Shown: piece after piece, positions 54,892 through 64,000 of the stretch
Numbering within the stretch: the first letter of the stretch is position 1
Layout: every line of letters starts with the position of its first letter
Assembly: GCF_022807995.1 (NCBI RefSeq)
Contig: NZ_CP094351.1
Coordinates: 1,209,001-1,273,000, forward strand
Length of the DNA: 64,000 bases
Direction of reading: 5' to 3'
Source: Pseudomonas orientalis
GTDB lineage: Bacteria; Pseudomonadota; Gammaproteobacteria; Pseudomonadales; Pseudomonadaceae
Made by a program: the position numbers and the translations under genes
The notes under the pieces: generated by a model
The model's database searches: none
Seen by the model: the letters and a program-made list of their open reading frames with translations, nothing else
What the model was told of the DNA's origin: nothing

Positions 54892-55292
54892 GTACGCAAC
54901 CAATCGATACGGGCTGGCTGCATGGTCGTCTTGGCACGCTGGTGCTGTGGGCGCTGTTGATCGCTACGGAAAGTGCCGGGCAATTGTTTACCAAGGTGGC
55001 CGGTGATCAATTGGGCCAGATGGATTTCAGCTGGCAGTGGCTGACGCAGGTGGCGCGCAACCCCGGGATTCTGGCGGCGATTGCCAGTTATCTCGGCGCA
55101 TTTTTTGTGTGGATGCTGATCCTGCGGCGTAGCAGTTTGTCCCTGGCCTTTCCGTTGAGTTCGCTGGTGTTTGTGGCGGTGCTGCTGGGGTCGTGGCTGG
55201 GGTTGGGGGAGCACATCAGCGTTTTGCACTGGGTGGGGGTGGCGGTGATTGTGACCGGCATTGCGTTGTTGGCGGAGGGAGAAGAGAACTGA
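54888..55292 (+). CDS. Small EamA/SMR-type membrane transporter, subunit 2
   Basis: A 134-residue four-helix protein (SAGQLFTKVAGDQLGQMDFS, then FVWMLILRRSSLSLAFPLSS and LGLGEHISVLHWVGVAVIVT). The ATG at 54888 lies inside the last codons of the preceding gene, and the long frame running back to 54495 is a shadow. It differs from subunit 1 but has the same layout, as expected for an antiparallel heterodimer in the inner membrane. A REPIN follows. Confidence 0.8.
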   Translation: MSTQPIDTGWLHGRLGTLVLWALLIATESAGQLFTKVAGDQLGQMDFSWQWLTQVARNPGILAAIASYLGAFFVWMLILRRSSLSLAFPLSSLVFVAVLLGSWLGLGEHISVLHWVGVAVIVTGIALLAEGEEN

Positions 55293-55322
55293 CCGGACTG
55301 GTATGTCCAACTCGGTTAAAAA

Positions 55323-55411
55323 TGTGGGAGGGGGCTTGCCCCCGATGGCGGTGTGTCAGTCGCAGATGCACTCACTGACACTCCCTCATCGGGGGCAAGC
55401 CCCCTCCCACA
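55323..55411. repeat. REPIN, GGGAGGGGGCTTGCCCCC type
   Basis: Inverted REP pair between convergent genes, with a spacer of about 40 bases including GGTGTGTCAGTC. Confidence 0.9.
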
Positions 55412-55459
55412 TTTTGATCTCCTTATATCAGGCAGATCTGCAGCGTTTTTGCGCAGGCT

Positions 55460-56230
55460 TTAATCGAAGGTGTAGCTGATCGCCGTCTGCACCTGGCGCT
55501 GGTTGACGCTGCCGGCCTGCCTGACGATGCTGCTGTTGGCCGCCGAGCCGACCAGGTGCACCCAGCTGGCGCTGGTCAGCAATGACCAATGCGCCGCCAG
55601 CGGGAACGCGAAGCTCTGGCTCAGCGCCACGTTCTGCAAGCCACCGCTGGCGTTGTAGGGCCGAAAGCCCGTGGCGGCGGCTTCGTTGTTGTCCACGCCG
55701 AAGAAGGTATTGGCCTGGCGCGCATCGGCAAAATGCGCGACCAGCCCGGTGCTGCCGATAATCCCGCCACCCAGCGGATAGCCGAGTTCGCCGCCGAGCT
55801 TGCCGAGCGCGCCACTCTGCGTGTGCCCACCGCCCACGGCCTGGCCCAACTGCGCGTAGACCCGCCAGAAATCGGCCGGGGCGTACTGGACGAAACCGCC
55901 GACCTCGGCCATGTCCGACACATTGCGCATGCCTTGCAGCGCGCCATTGGAGGTGCGCCCCGAGAGGTAGTTGATATAGGGCCCGGCGGTAATCCCGTGG
56001 GTATTGAGCACGCTCCAGGTCAAGCCGTCATCGGTGCTCAGGCTCACGTTGCCCCAGTCCAGGTCCAGGTAAGGGACAGGGCGGGTTTCGTAGCGGCTGC
56101 CGCTCGGGTCATGGGGCTGGTAACTGAGGCCGGCGCCCACGTCGCCGCTGATGCCTTGCGCCCAGGCGGTGGTGGAGAGGCCGCACACCCCGAAAATGCC
56201 TGCGAATACAACGGACGTGAGTTTGGACAT
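55460..56230 (-). CDS. MipA/OmpV family outer membrane protein
   Basis: A 256-residue outer membrane protein with a signal peptide (MSKLTSVVFAGIFGVCGLST) cut near AWAQG. The mature start GDVGAGLSYQPHDPSGSRYE and the regular beta strands ending in Phe-Asp (ISYTFD) fit the MipA/OmpV family. E. coli MipA scaffolds murein enzymes. Most members are outer membrane barrels of unknown role, sometimes linked to antibiotic resistance. The ATG at 56230 has GGAAAG ahead. The upstream frame reaching 56587 covers the regulatory region of the divergent gene and is not coding. Confidence 0.85.
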   Translation of the reverse strand: MSKLTSVVFAGIFGVCGLSTTAWAQGISGDVGAGLSYQPHDPSGSRYETRPVPYLDLDWGNVSLSTDDGLTWSVLNTHGITAGPYINYLSGRTSNGALQGMRNVSDMAEVGGFVQYAPADFWRVYAQLGQAVGGGHTQSGALGKLGGELGYPLGGGIIGSTGLVAHFADARQANTFFGVDNNEAAATGFRPYNASGGLQNVALSQSFAFPLAAHWSLLTSASWVHLVGSAANSSIVRQAGSVNQRQVQTAISYTFD

Positions 56231-56302
56231 GGCGCGCTTTCCTGACGAGTTCATGCGCGCATGAACGCGCAGACCCCGGCCCTCACGCAAGCACTCATCT
56301 TG

Positions 56303-56329
56303 TTTGTAGCAAGCTACAAAAATTGTAGC
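56303..56329. promoter_or_regulatory. Overlapping palindromes, candidate upstream activating sequence
   Basis: Three half-sites alternate in direction: TTTGTAGC (56303), GCTACAAA (56313) and TTGTAGC (56323). Each adjacent pair forms a perfect inverted repeat, with spacers of 2 and 3 bases. They lie about 83 bases upstream of the -24 element at 56392, the usual place for an enhancer-binding protein site. The response regulator at 62426 is the obvious candidate ligand. Confidence 0.6.
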
Positions 56330-56391
56330 CTGCCGGACCCATATCCTCGCCATATCCAGGCAGAACCCCGGCCCTGCCGGGCTTTGGCCGA

Positions 56392-56408
56392 TTGGCACGC
56401 TCCCTGCT
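56392..56408 (+). promoter_or_regulatory. Sigma-54 promoter (-24/-12)
   Basis: TTGGCACGCTCCCTGCT has GG at 56394-56395 and GC at 56406-56407, ten bases apart, as required, and close to the consensus TGGCACG-N4-TTGC. Transcription would begin near 56419, giving a 40-base leader to the ATG at 56459. Confidence 0.75.
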
Positions 56409-56458
56409 CTACCGATGATGCAAGCGCATACAGCGCGCCTCTTTCCAAGGTAGACGCA

Positions 56459-57163
56459 ATGAACCAATGGCATATCGTGTGTGACTTCGACGGGACCATC
56501 ACCCCCACCGATGTCATCGACAACGTCCTCCAACGCTTCGCCGGCCCCGAGTGGGAAACCATCGAACAGCAATGGCTGGATGGGCATATCGGTTCACGCG
56601 AATGCCTGAGCCGCCAGCTGGCGCTGATCAAGGCCACTCCCAGTGAACTGCTGGCGTATTTCGACAGCGTCGAGATCGATCCGGACTTCCCGGATTTCGT
56701 CGATCACGTCATGGGCCTGGGCGCGACCATCGAAGTGGTCAGCGACGGCATCGAGCAGGGCATCGCACGCATTCTGTCGCGCAACTACGTGACCTTGCTG
56801 CCGATCCTCGCCAACCGCCTGCGCCAGGTCGACCAGAACAGCTGGCGCATCGACTTTCCGTACGCCAGCGATGCCTGCCGCGCCGCCTCCGGCAACTGCA
56901 AGTGCAAGTCCACGCCGGGCAACAAACGCGTGCTGGTGATCGGCGATGGCAAGTCCGACATGTGCGTGGCCTCCACCGCCGACTTCGTGTTCGCCAAGGG
57001 CAGCCTCGCCGAGTATTGCGTCGCCCACCGCATTCCCCATGCGCGCTTTGACACCTTTGCCGAGGTGCCTGCCCTGCTGGCGCAACTGCCGCAAGGCATC
57101 GCCGCCAACGCCGCGACTTTCAACACCTCTTCCGACACTCAGGAACTCTTCCATCATGTCTGA
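56459..57163 (+). CDS. MtnX-like HAD-IB phosphatase
   Basis: A 234-residue HAD superfamily phosphatase. Motif I is CDFDGTITPTDVIDNVLQRF, with the nucleophile Asp of DFDGT. Motif II Ser/Thr lies in EVVSDGIEQGI and motif IV acidic residues in VIGDGKSDMCVA. The cap is of the HAD-IB type found in MtnX, SerB and ThrH. It removes phosphate from a small metabolite; MtnX acts in methionine salvage, but mtnX neighbours are absent. The ATG at 56459 has AAGG eight bases upstream. The next gene starts inside its end. It heads the sigma-54 controlled cluster. Confidence 0.88.
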   Translation: MNQWHIVCDFDGTITPTDVIDNVLQRFAGPEWETIEQQWLDGHIGSRECLSRQLALIKATPSELLAYFDSVEIDPDFPDFVDHVMGLGATIEVVSDGIEQGIARILSRNYVTLLPILANRLRQVDQNSWRIDFPYASDACRAASGNCKCKSTPGNKRVLVIGDGKSDMCVASTADFVFAKGSLAEYCVAHRIPHARFDTFAEVPALLAQLPQGIAANAATFNTSSDTQELFHHV

Positions 57164-58550
57164 TATCCGCATTGCCACCGCCGAAGACCAGATCCTTCTG
57201 GATAAAGAAGCCAAGTACTGCTCCTACGGCGACACCGTTCACTACATCGAGCCGCCGCGTATTTTCAGCCGCTGCGAAGGCTCCTACGTGTGGGATACCG
57301 AAGACCAGGCCTACCTCGACCTGCAGATGTGGTACTCGGCCGTCAACTTCGGCTATGCCAACCCGCGCCTGAACAATGCGCTGAAACAGCAGATCGACAC
57401 CCTGCCGCAGATCGCCAGTCAGTACCTGCACAAAGGCAAGATCGAGCTGTCGGAAATGATCGCGGTCGATGCCAAGAAAAAATTCGGCCTCGACGGTCGT
57501 GTGCACTTCAATGTCGGCGGTTCGCAATCGATTGAAGACTCGTTGAAGGTGGTGCGCAACGCCAGCAATGGCAAGAGCCTGATGTTCGCCTTCGAAGGCG
57601 GCTACCACGGCCGTACGCTCGGCGCCTCATCGATCACCTCCAGCTTCCGCTACCGTCGTCGCTATGGCCATTTTGGCGAGCGCGCCAACTTCATTCCGTT
57701 CCCGTACCACTTCCGTGGCCCGAAAGGCATGACCAAGGAAGAATACGGCAGCCACTGCGTGCAGCAATTCGCGCGCCTGTTCGAGACTGAATACAACGGC
57801 GTCTGGGACCCGAAAACCAACCAGTGCGAATACGCGGCGTTCTATGTGGAGCCGATCCAGGGCACCGGCGGCTACGTGATCCCGCCGATGAACTTCTATC
57901 GCGAACTCAAGCACGTCCTCGATCAGCACGGCATCCTGATGGTCTCGGATGAAATCCAGATGGGCTTCTACCGCACCGGCAAACTCTGGTCGATCGAGCA
58001 CTTCGACGTGCAGCCGGACGTGATCGTGTTCGGCAAGGCGCTGACCAACGGCCTCAACCCGCTGGGCGGCATCTGGGCCCGTGAAGAGCTGATCAACCCG
58101 ACGGTGTTCCCGCCAGGCTCGACCCACTCAACCTTCGCCTCCAACCCGCTGGGCACTGCCGTCGGCCTGGAAATGTTCAAGATGACCAACGAAGTCGATT
58201 ACGGCGCGATGGTCATGGCCAAGGGCAAGTTCTTCCTGGAGGGCTTGCAGGACCTGCAGAAACGTTTCCCGATCATCGGCGATGTCGACGGCCTGGGCCT
58301 GGCGCTGCGCTGCGAAATCTGCGGGCCGGATGGCTTCACCCCGGACAAGGCGACCCTGGACTACATGGTCGAGGAAGGGATGAAGGGCGACATGGTGGTC
58401 GATGGCCAGAAACTCGGCCTGATCCTCGACGTGGGCGGTTACTACAAGAACGTCATCACCCTGGCACCATCGCTGGAGATCAGCTACCCGGAAATCGAAC
58501 TGGGCCTGAAGCTGCTCGAGCAACTGCTGGTACGGGCGACCAAGCGGTGA
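57156..58550 (+). CDS. Class III PLP-dependent aminotransferase
   Basis: A 464-residue pyridoxal phosphate aminotransferase of class III. The PLP-binding Lys is in VIVFGKALTNGLNPLGG. Upstream are the conserved Asp of LMVSDEIQMGFYRTG, the phosphate-binding NVGGSQSIEDS and the aromatic stacking motif FEGGYHGRTLGAS. Members transfer amino groups to ketones or aldehydes such as omega-amino acids. The ATG at 57156 overlaps the phosphatase gene by eight bases. Pairing with a phosphatase, esterase and acyltransferase suggests synthesis or breakdown of an acylated amino compound. Its exact substrate is not readable. Confidence 0.88.
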   Translation: MSDIRIATAEDQILLDKEAKYCSYGDTVHYIEPPRIFSRCEGSYVWDTEDQAYLDLQMWYSAVNFGYANPRLNNALKQQIDTLPQIASQYLHKGKIELSEMIAVDAKKKFGLDGRVHFNVGGSQSIEDSLKVVRNASNGKSLMFAFEGGYHGRTLGASSITSSFRYRRRYGHFGERANFIPFPYHFRGPKGMTKEEYGSHCVQQFARLFETEYNGVWDPKTNQCEYAAFYVEPIQGTGGYVIPPMNFYRELKHVLDQHGILMVSDEIQMGFYRTGKLWSIEHFDVQPDVIVFGKALTNGLNPLGGIWAREELINPTVFPPGSTHSTFASNPLGTAVGLEMFKMTNEVDYGAMVMAKGKFFLEGLQDLQKRFPIIGDVDGLGLALRCEICGPDGFTPDKATLDYMVEEGMKGDMVVDGQKLGLILDVGGYYKNVITLAPSLEISYPEIELGLKLLEQLLVRATKR

Positions 58551-59395
58551 GTGCCGGCGAGATCGACCTCGGTGAAGGCGATGCCGGCTTCGTTCTCGGT
58601 GAGGGTCCGGTCGGGATCCTGTTGATCCACGGCCTGACCGGTACTCCGACCGAGTTGCGCCAGGTCGCCAGGGGGCTGGTCAAGGCAGGCAACTGCACGG
58701 TGTACGTGCCCACCCTGGCCGGTCACTGCGGCGACAACAGTGACCTGCAGGCCACCGGCTGGCGTGACTGGTACGAAGGGGTGCGCAAGACCTTCGTACA
58801 GGTCAAGCGGCGTCACGCACAGGTGTTTGTCGGCGGCTTGTCCATGGGCGCGGTGATGTCGATGTACGTGGCGGCCGAGCACCCGGGGCAGGTCGCCGGG
58901 CTGCTGATGTATTCCACCACCTTGAAATACGACGGTTGGAGCATCAACAAGCTGGCCTTTCTCACACCGTTGCTGATGAGGATTCCGTTCGGCGTGCACG
59001 TTTGCAGCTTCGAAGAGAAGCCGCCCTACGGCATCAAGAACGAACGCCTGCGGGCCATCGTCGAGCGGCAGATGAAGGAGGGCGCGAGCAGCGAGGCGGG
59101 GTTGTTGACCATGGAAGGCATCACCGTGCGCGAGTTGCATCGTCTCAATGCCGTGGTCAAGAAGCGCATGCCGGCGATCAAGGTCCCGGCGCTGGTGCTG
59201 CACTCCATCGAGGACGACATCACCAGCCGCTGGAACGCCGATTACGTGGAGCGCCACCTCGGCGGCCCGGTGACCAAGATCCTGCTGGATAACTGCTATC
59301 ACATGATCACCGTCGATTTGCAGTACCGGCGCGTGATCGAGTTGAGCGCCGAGTTTGTCGAGCGGCATTCGATGCATCTCAATCGTGTGGCCTGA
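58547..59395 (+). CDS. Cytoplasmic alpha/beta hydrolase (esterase/lipase-like)
   Basis: A 282-residue hydrolase without a signal peptide. The lid-less fold starts VGILLIHGLTGTPTELRQVA, with the oxyanion His-Gly, and has the nucleophile in VFVGGLSMGAVMSMYVAAEH. The acid is in VLHSIEDDITS and the His in DNCYHMITVD. It resembles monoacylglycerol lipases and carboxylesterases (EstA/Est30-like). The GTG start overlaps the aminotransferase stop, so it is translated with it. A REPIN separates it from the next gene of the cluster. Confidence 0.87.
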   Translation: MSAGEIDLGEGDAGFVLGEGPVGILLIHGLTGTPTELRQVARGLVKAGNCTVYVPTLAGHCGDNSDLQATGWRDWYEGVRKTFVQVKRRHAQVFVGGLSMGAVMSMYVAAEHPGQVAGLLMYSTTLKYDGWSINKLAFLTPLLMRIPFGVHVCSFEEKPPYGIKNERLRAIVERQMKEGASSEAGLLTMEGITVRELHRLNAVVKKRMPAIKVPALVLHSIEDDITSRWNADYVERHLGGPVTKILLDNCYHMITVDLQYRRVIELSAEFVERHSMHLNRVA

Positions 59396-59405
59396 TTCGC
59401 TTACC

Positions 59406-59505
59406 TGTAGGAGCGAGCTTGCTCGCGAAGGTCGTTCACGATAACGCGTACTGCCAGGCTAAACGCGGTCTCTGTGCGATTTTCGCGAGCAAGCTCGCTC
59501 CTACA
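59406..59505. repeat. REPIN, GGAGCGAGCTTGCTC type, reversed spacer
   Basis: Inverted REP pair whose spacer contains CGATAACGCGTAC, the reverse complement of a word in the 50407 copy, so the element is inserted in the other orientation. It may reduce the mRNA level of the genes after it. Confidence 0.88.
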
Positions 59506-59533
59506 GTAGGGGCGGTGTTGATAAGGAAAAACT

Positions 59534-60658
59534 GTGATAACCACCCAAGCCTACCCGACCATCCGGGCTATCCAGCGCGATGCCTGGAATGACTGTTTCC
59601 CCGGTGCCCTGGAGGACTGGGACTATTACCTTGCCGTGGAAAATGCCGCGATCAATGACTTCCAGTGGCGTTACCTGGCCGTCTACGAACATCAGACGCT
59701 GGTGGCCGTAGCGGTCGCGTTCGTTACCCATTATCGCCTGGACACCACCGTGTCCGGGGTCGGCAAGCGCTTGTCCGAGCGCTTGCAACGCCTGTGGCCG
59801 GGCGCTTTGCAGTTGGCCCTGTACGCGATCGGCTCGCCGGTGGCCGAGCGTTGTGACGCGGGTATTGCCAGCCACGTGCCCGAGGGGCGCAGGCCGCTGT
59901 TGCTCCAGCAATTGCTCATTGCGGCGCGCCGCGATGCCGACGGGTTCGGCATCGGCCTGCTGGCGGTCAAGGACGCACCGACCCACGACTCGCACTGGGC
60001 CCAGAGTTGTCGCGCCGCAGGTTTTCAAAGCATGCCGAGTCTGCCCACCGGCGTATTGCCGGTGCCCTATGGTTCGGTGGACGCCTACCTGGGCTCCCTG
60101 GGTAAATCGACGCGCAAAGACCTGCGCCGCAAACTGCGCGCGCCCGGACCACGGGTGGAGTGGCGGCACAACATCGATGATGTGCTGCCCGAGGTGATGC
60201 GCCTCTATGAAGCCACGCTCACGCGTGCGGACTTGCAGTTCGAACGCCTGCCCGCCGGCTACTTCACGGGGATTCTCGAACAACTGCAAGCGCGTGCGGT
60301 GTGTGTACTTTACTGGGTGGACGAACACCTGGTGGCATTCAACCTGATCCTGCTCGACGAGCATCGGCTGATCGACAAGTTTTTCGGGCATGACATCGCG
60401 TTCAGCCGTGAATACAACCTGTACTTCCGCAGCTGGCTGACCAATGTCGACTACTGTATCCAGCACAATATTGCGCTGTACGAATGCGGCCAGGCCGGAT
60501 ATGCCAGTAAACTGCGCCTGGGGTGCGAGTTTCAGGGCAACAGCCTGTTTTTCCGCCACCGCAACCGGCTGGTCAACGGCCTGCTCAAGCTTGTAAAAGT
60601 GTTTATCCGACCGGACCGTTCCGACCCTGCCATGGCTGCTGCGATAAGCGAAACCTGA
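59534..60658 (+). CDS. GNAT/BioF2-like acyltransferase
   Basis: A 374-residue protein of the double-GNAT type (BioF2-like, related to peptidyl- and FemAB-like acyltransferases). The C-terminal half shows the typical segments LYEATLTRADLQFERLPAGY and VLYWVDEHLVAFNLILLDEH, then NIALYECGQAGYASKLRLGC. The GTG at 59534 has a GGAAAA-type site close upstream. Its stop overlaps the kinase start (TGATG). An N-acyl transfer to the product of the aminotransferase would suit the cluster, but the acceptor is unknown. Confidence 0.75.
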   Translation: MITTQAYPTIRAIQRDAWNDCFPGALEDWDYYLAVENAAINDFQWRYLAVYEHQTLVAVAVAFVTHYRLDTTVSGVGKRLSERLQRLWPGALQLALYAIGSPVAERCDAGIASHVPEGRRPLLLQQLLIAARRDADGFGIGLLAVKDAPTHDSHWAQSCRAAGFQSMPSLPTGVLPVPYGSVDAYLGSLGKSTRKDLRRKLRAPGPRVEWRHNIDDVLPEVMRLYEATLTRADLQFERLPAGYFTGILEQLQARAVCVLYWVDEHLVAFNLILLDEHRLIDKFFGHDIAFSREYNLYFRSWLTNVDYCIQHNIALYECGQAGYASKLRLGCEFQGNSLFFRHRNRLVNGLLKLVKVFIRPDRSDPAMAAAISET

Positions 60659-62425
60659 TGATTACCAAGACCCGCCAGAAAGCCCGGCCCTTTGCCATTT
60701 CGCGCTGGAGCGTGCAGCGCAAGCTGGTGCTGGCCTTCTGGCTGGTCAGCGTCATTCCGACCATGATCGCGGCGGAACTGGCCGCCACCACGTTGTCGCA
60801 GATTTTCGACAGCAACGTGCGTATCTGGCTTCAGGAGTCGACCAAGATCGTCAAGGACGAGATCGGCGACATCCTTCACGACAACGCGCGCATGGCCAAG
60901 CTGTTCCTGCGCTACACCAGCCCGCCCTCATCCAGGCAGGCCGAACGGCATGACCGGCTCACCGCCGACATCGCCAGTGCCACCGACATCGATGTGGTGG
61001 CGCTGATTCGTACCAGTGATCACAAGGTGCTGTTCAGCACCGCCGCCGACGACATCGTCAAGCAGATCAGCCTGACCAGCAATGCGGTGTTGCAGACGGT
61101 ACAGGTCGCCGGCGTGAGCACCGGCCTGGTGGTGTCGACCTTCGAGACCAACCGCGATGGGGTCGATTATCTGCTGCTGGTGGCCACTTACCTGGACAGC
61201 AGCTTCCTCACCAGCGTCGCCGATGTGCATTCCCTCGACCTGCGTTTGTACTTGGCCAACCCGTCGGGGTTTTCCGAGATATTTTCGACTCAGCGCTTTG
61301 AAAACCACCCGTCGCGCATTCCCAAGGACGTCGAAGCCGAGATGCGCACCACGCGGCAGCCGAGCGAGCAGTTCACCAATCAGTACAGCGGTTTGTACTG
61401 GCCGATATTCAACGACGCCGGCGAGCTGCAAGGCGTGATCTTCAGCGGCCTGCTGCGCCACACGAGCCTGGTGGGGCTGGTGAACCAGAGCAATTTGTTC
61501 ATGCTGATTTTCCTGGTCAGCTCGGCGCTGTCGCTGGCCGCGGGCATGTGGGTGTCGCGACGCCTGACCCAGCCCCTGCGCGACTTGTCCCAGGGCGTGA
61601 ACGCGGTGATTTCGGGCAACTACACGCACCGTGTCGTGGTCAGCGGCGGCGACGAGCTGGCGCAACTGAGCAGCACGTTCAACCACATGACGGAACGCCT
61701 GGGCGAATTGCATCATCTGGAAGCCCAGCTACGCCGGCGTGATCGCCTGCATGCCCTGGGTGAAGTTGCCATGGGCCTGGCCCATGAAATCCGCAACCCG
61801 TTGGGCATCATCAAGACCGCCACCCAACTGCTGCACCGTCGCGCCGACTTGCCGGACACCGACAAGCGCCACCTGGAGTACGTCATCAGCGAGGTCAGCC
61901 GGATCAACGAACTGATCACCGAATTTCTCGACTTTGCCAAGCCCAATCCGCCGATGCGCGTCCTGCAGCCGGCACGCGCCCTGGTGGAAGAAATCCTTGG
62001 ATTCTGCAGCCCGGAGTTGAGCATCCACAACATCGACGCACAGATTGACGACCAGGCGCCCGACGCCACGATCTACGCGGACGCCAAGCAGCTCAAGCAG
62101 GCCTGCCTCAACCTGATTCTCAACGCCATCGACGCAATGCCCGACGGCGGGCGCCTCACCCTGGGTATCCGCAGCGCGGGCGACAACACCGTGATCAGCA
62201 TCGCCGATACCGGCGAAGGTATTCCGGCGGACATGGTCGAGCGCATCTTCACGCCGTTCGTCACCACCAAGGCCTCGGGCACGGGCCTGGGACTGGCCAA
62301 AGTCTATTCGATCATGGAGAGTCACGACGGCAGCATCGAGTGCGCCACCGAGAAAGATGCCGGCGCCACCTTCAACCTGTACATTCCGGCTAACGGTGAA
62401 GACGACGGCGAGGATGGGGACGGGC

Positions 62426-62436
<11 letters not shown>
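60658..62436 (+). CDS. Membrane sensor histidine kinase
   Basis: A 592-residue kinase. The first membrane helix (LAFWLVSVIPTMIAAELAAT) is followed by a periplasmic dCache/PAS-like sensor of about 250 residues, then a second helix (LFMLIFLVSSALSLAAGMWV). A HAMP linker (SRRLTQPLRDLSQGVNAVIS) and HisKA with H-box EVAMGLAHEIRNPLGIIKTA follow. The ATPase has NLILNAIDAM, IADTGEGI and GTGLGLAKVYS. It would phosphorylate the response regulator encoded next, whose start lies inside its last codons. It overlaps the acyltransferase stop by one base, so the enzyme, kinase and regulator genes form one transcription unit. Confidence 0.9.
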
Positions 62437-63823
<1,387 letters not shown>

Positions 63824-63837
63824 CAGAATGTGGTTGA

Positions 63838-63871
63838 AAATGTGGGAGGGGGCAAGCCCCCTCCCACATTT
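63838..63871. repeat. Fused REP palindrome acting as terminator
   Basis: Perfect 16-base arms beginning AAATGTGGGAGGGGGC, with only two bases between them. It is a head-to-head REP pair with no spacer, ending in a short T-run, 15 bases after the regulator stop. It probably terminates the cluster. Confidence 0.85.
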
Positions 63872-63884
63872 GGACTGCGGTGTG

Positions 63885-64000
63885 TCAGGTGTGGAGGCGT
63901 ACCCACACGCTGACCAGCACCGTTGCCGCCATCAACCAAGCGACTGCGGCGACTGCAAGTGATGCTTCCAACCGCATCCGATCCACCAGCACATACAATG
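63885..64000 (-). CDS. C-terminal end of a membrane protein gene
   Basis: On the minus strand an open frame enters from the right edge and ends at TGA (63885-63887). The visible 37 residues are LYVLVDRMRLEASLAVAAVA then WLMAATVLVSVWVRLHT. That is one hydrophobic helix with a positively charged end, typical of a membrane protein C-terminus. It is too short to assign a family. It is convergent with the regulator gene and shares the REP terminator with it. Confidence 0.45.
   Translation of the reverse strand, partial: LYVLVDRMRLEASLAVAAVAWLMAATVLVSVWVRLHT

Overview
The window is chromosomal DNA of a Pseudomonas, most likely of the P. fluorescens group. The evidence is a high-GC genome, the characteristic P. 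fluorescens REP families in many gaps (one type containing GGAGCGAGCTTGCTCGCGA, the other GGGAGGGGGCTTGCCCCCGAT), and recognisable pseudomonad genes: membrane glucose dehydrogenase, a ZnuD-like receptor, MetR, a PadR/siderophore-interacting pair, and VF530. I see no rRNA, tRNA, CRISPR array, integrase or transposase, and no secretion-system genes.

Layout. Positions 1-8 kb hold housekeeping and metal genes: the end of a solute-binding protein, gcd, a zinc-type TonB receptor with a Zur-like box, VF530, a membrane protein, and a PadR/flavin reductase pair. Positions 8-15.4 kb hold a CS1/Cbl-type (alpha) chaperone-usher fimbrial operon with two pilins and two tip subunits, preceded by an AT-rich leader. 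Positions 15.4-32.2 kb hold a 17-kb toxin locus of three giant genes on the minus strand. Two are paralogues with a large N-terminal toxin-like region, leucine-rich repeats and a C-terminal NEL-type E3 ubiquitin ligase domain. Between them lies a 2068-residue protein with two TIKI/RRSP-like domains (one intact, one degenerate) and three exact-period 82-residue repeats resembling SH2 domains. Positions 32.3-41.9 kb hold a large penicillin-binding protein, an amino acid permease, an OpgC-like protein, an FMN glutamate synthase-like protein, an orphan gene and a zinc-independent L31 with a second Zur-like box.

Positions 41.9-49.4 kb form a signalling block: a four-gene minus-strand operon (REC-GGDEF-EAL, dihaem cytochrome c peroxidase, DAHL histidine kinase, REC histidine kinase) divergent from a REC-HD-GYP-like protein whose HD pair is lost. 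Positions 49.4-56.2 kb hold NUDIX, GNAT, MetR, a secreted hydrolase, a DsbA/FrnE-like protein, an arginase-like protein with two small SMR-type transporters, and a MipA protein. Positions 56.3-63.8 kb look like a self-contained sigma-54 unit: upstream palindromes, a -24/-12 promoter, phosphatase, aminotransferase, esterase, acyltransferase, then a histidine kinase and its sigma-54 response regulator. A fragment of a membrane protein gene enters from the right edge.

The most novel material is the toxin locus, especially the giant protein with its pseudo-enzyme/enzyme pair and SH2-like repeats. Next is the sigma-54-linked metabolic cluster with a candidate upstream activating sequence.
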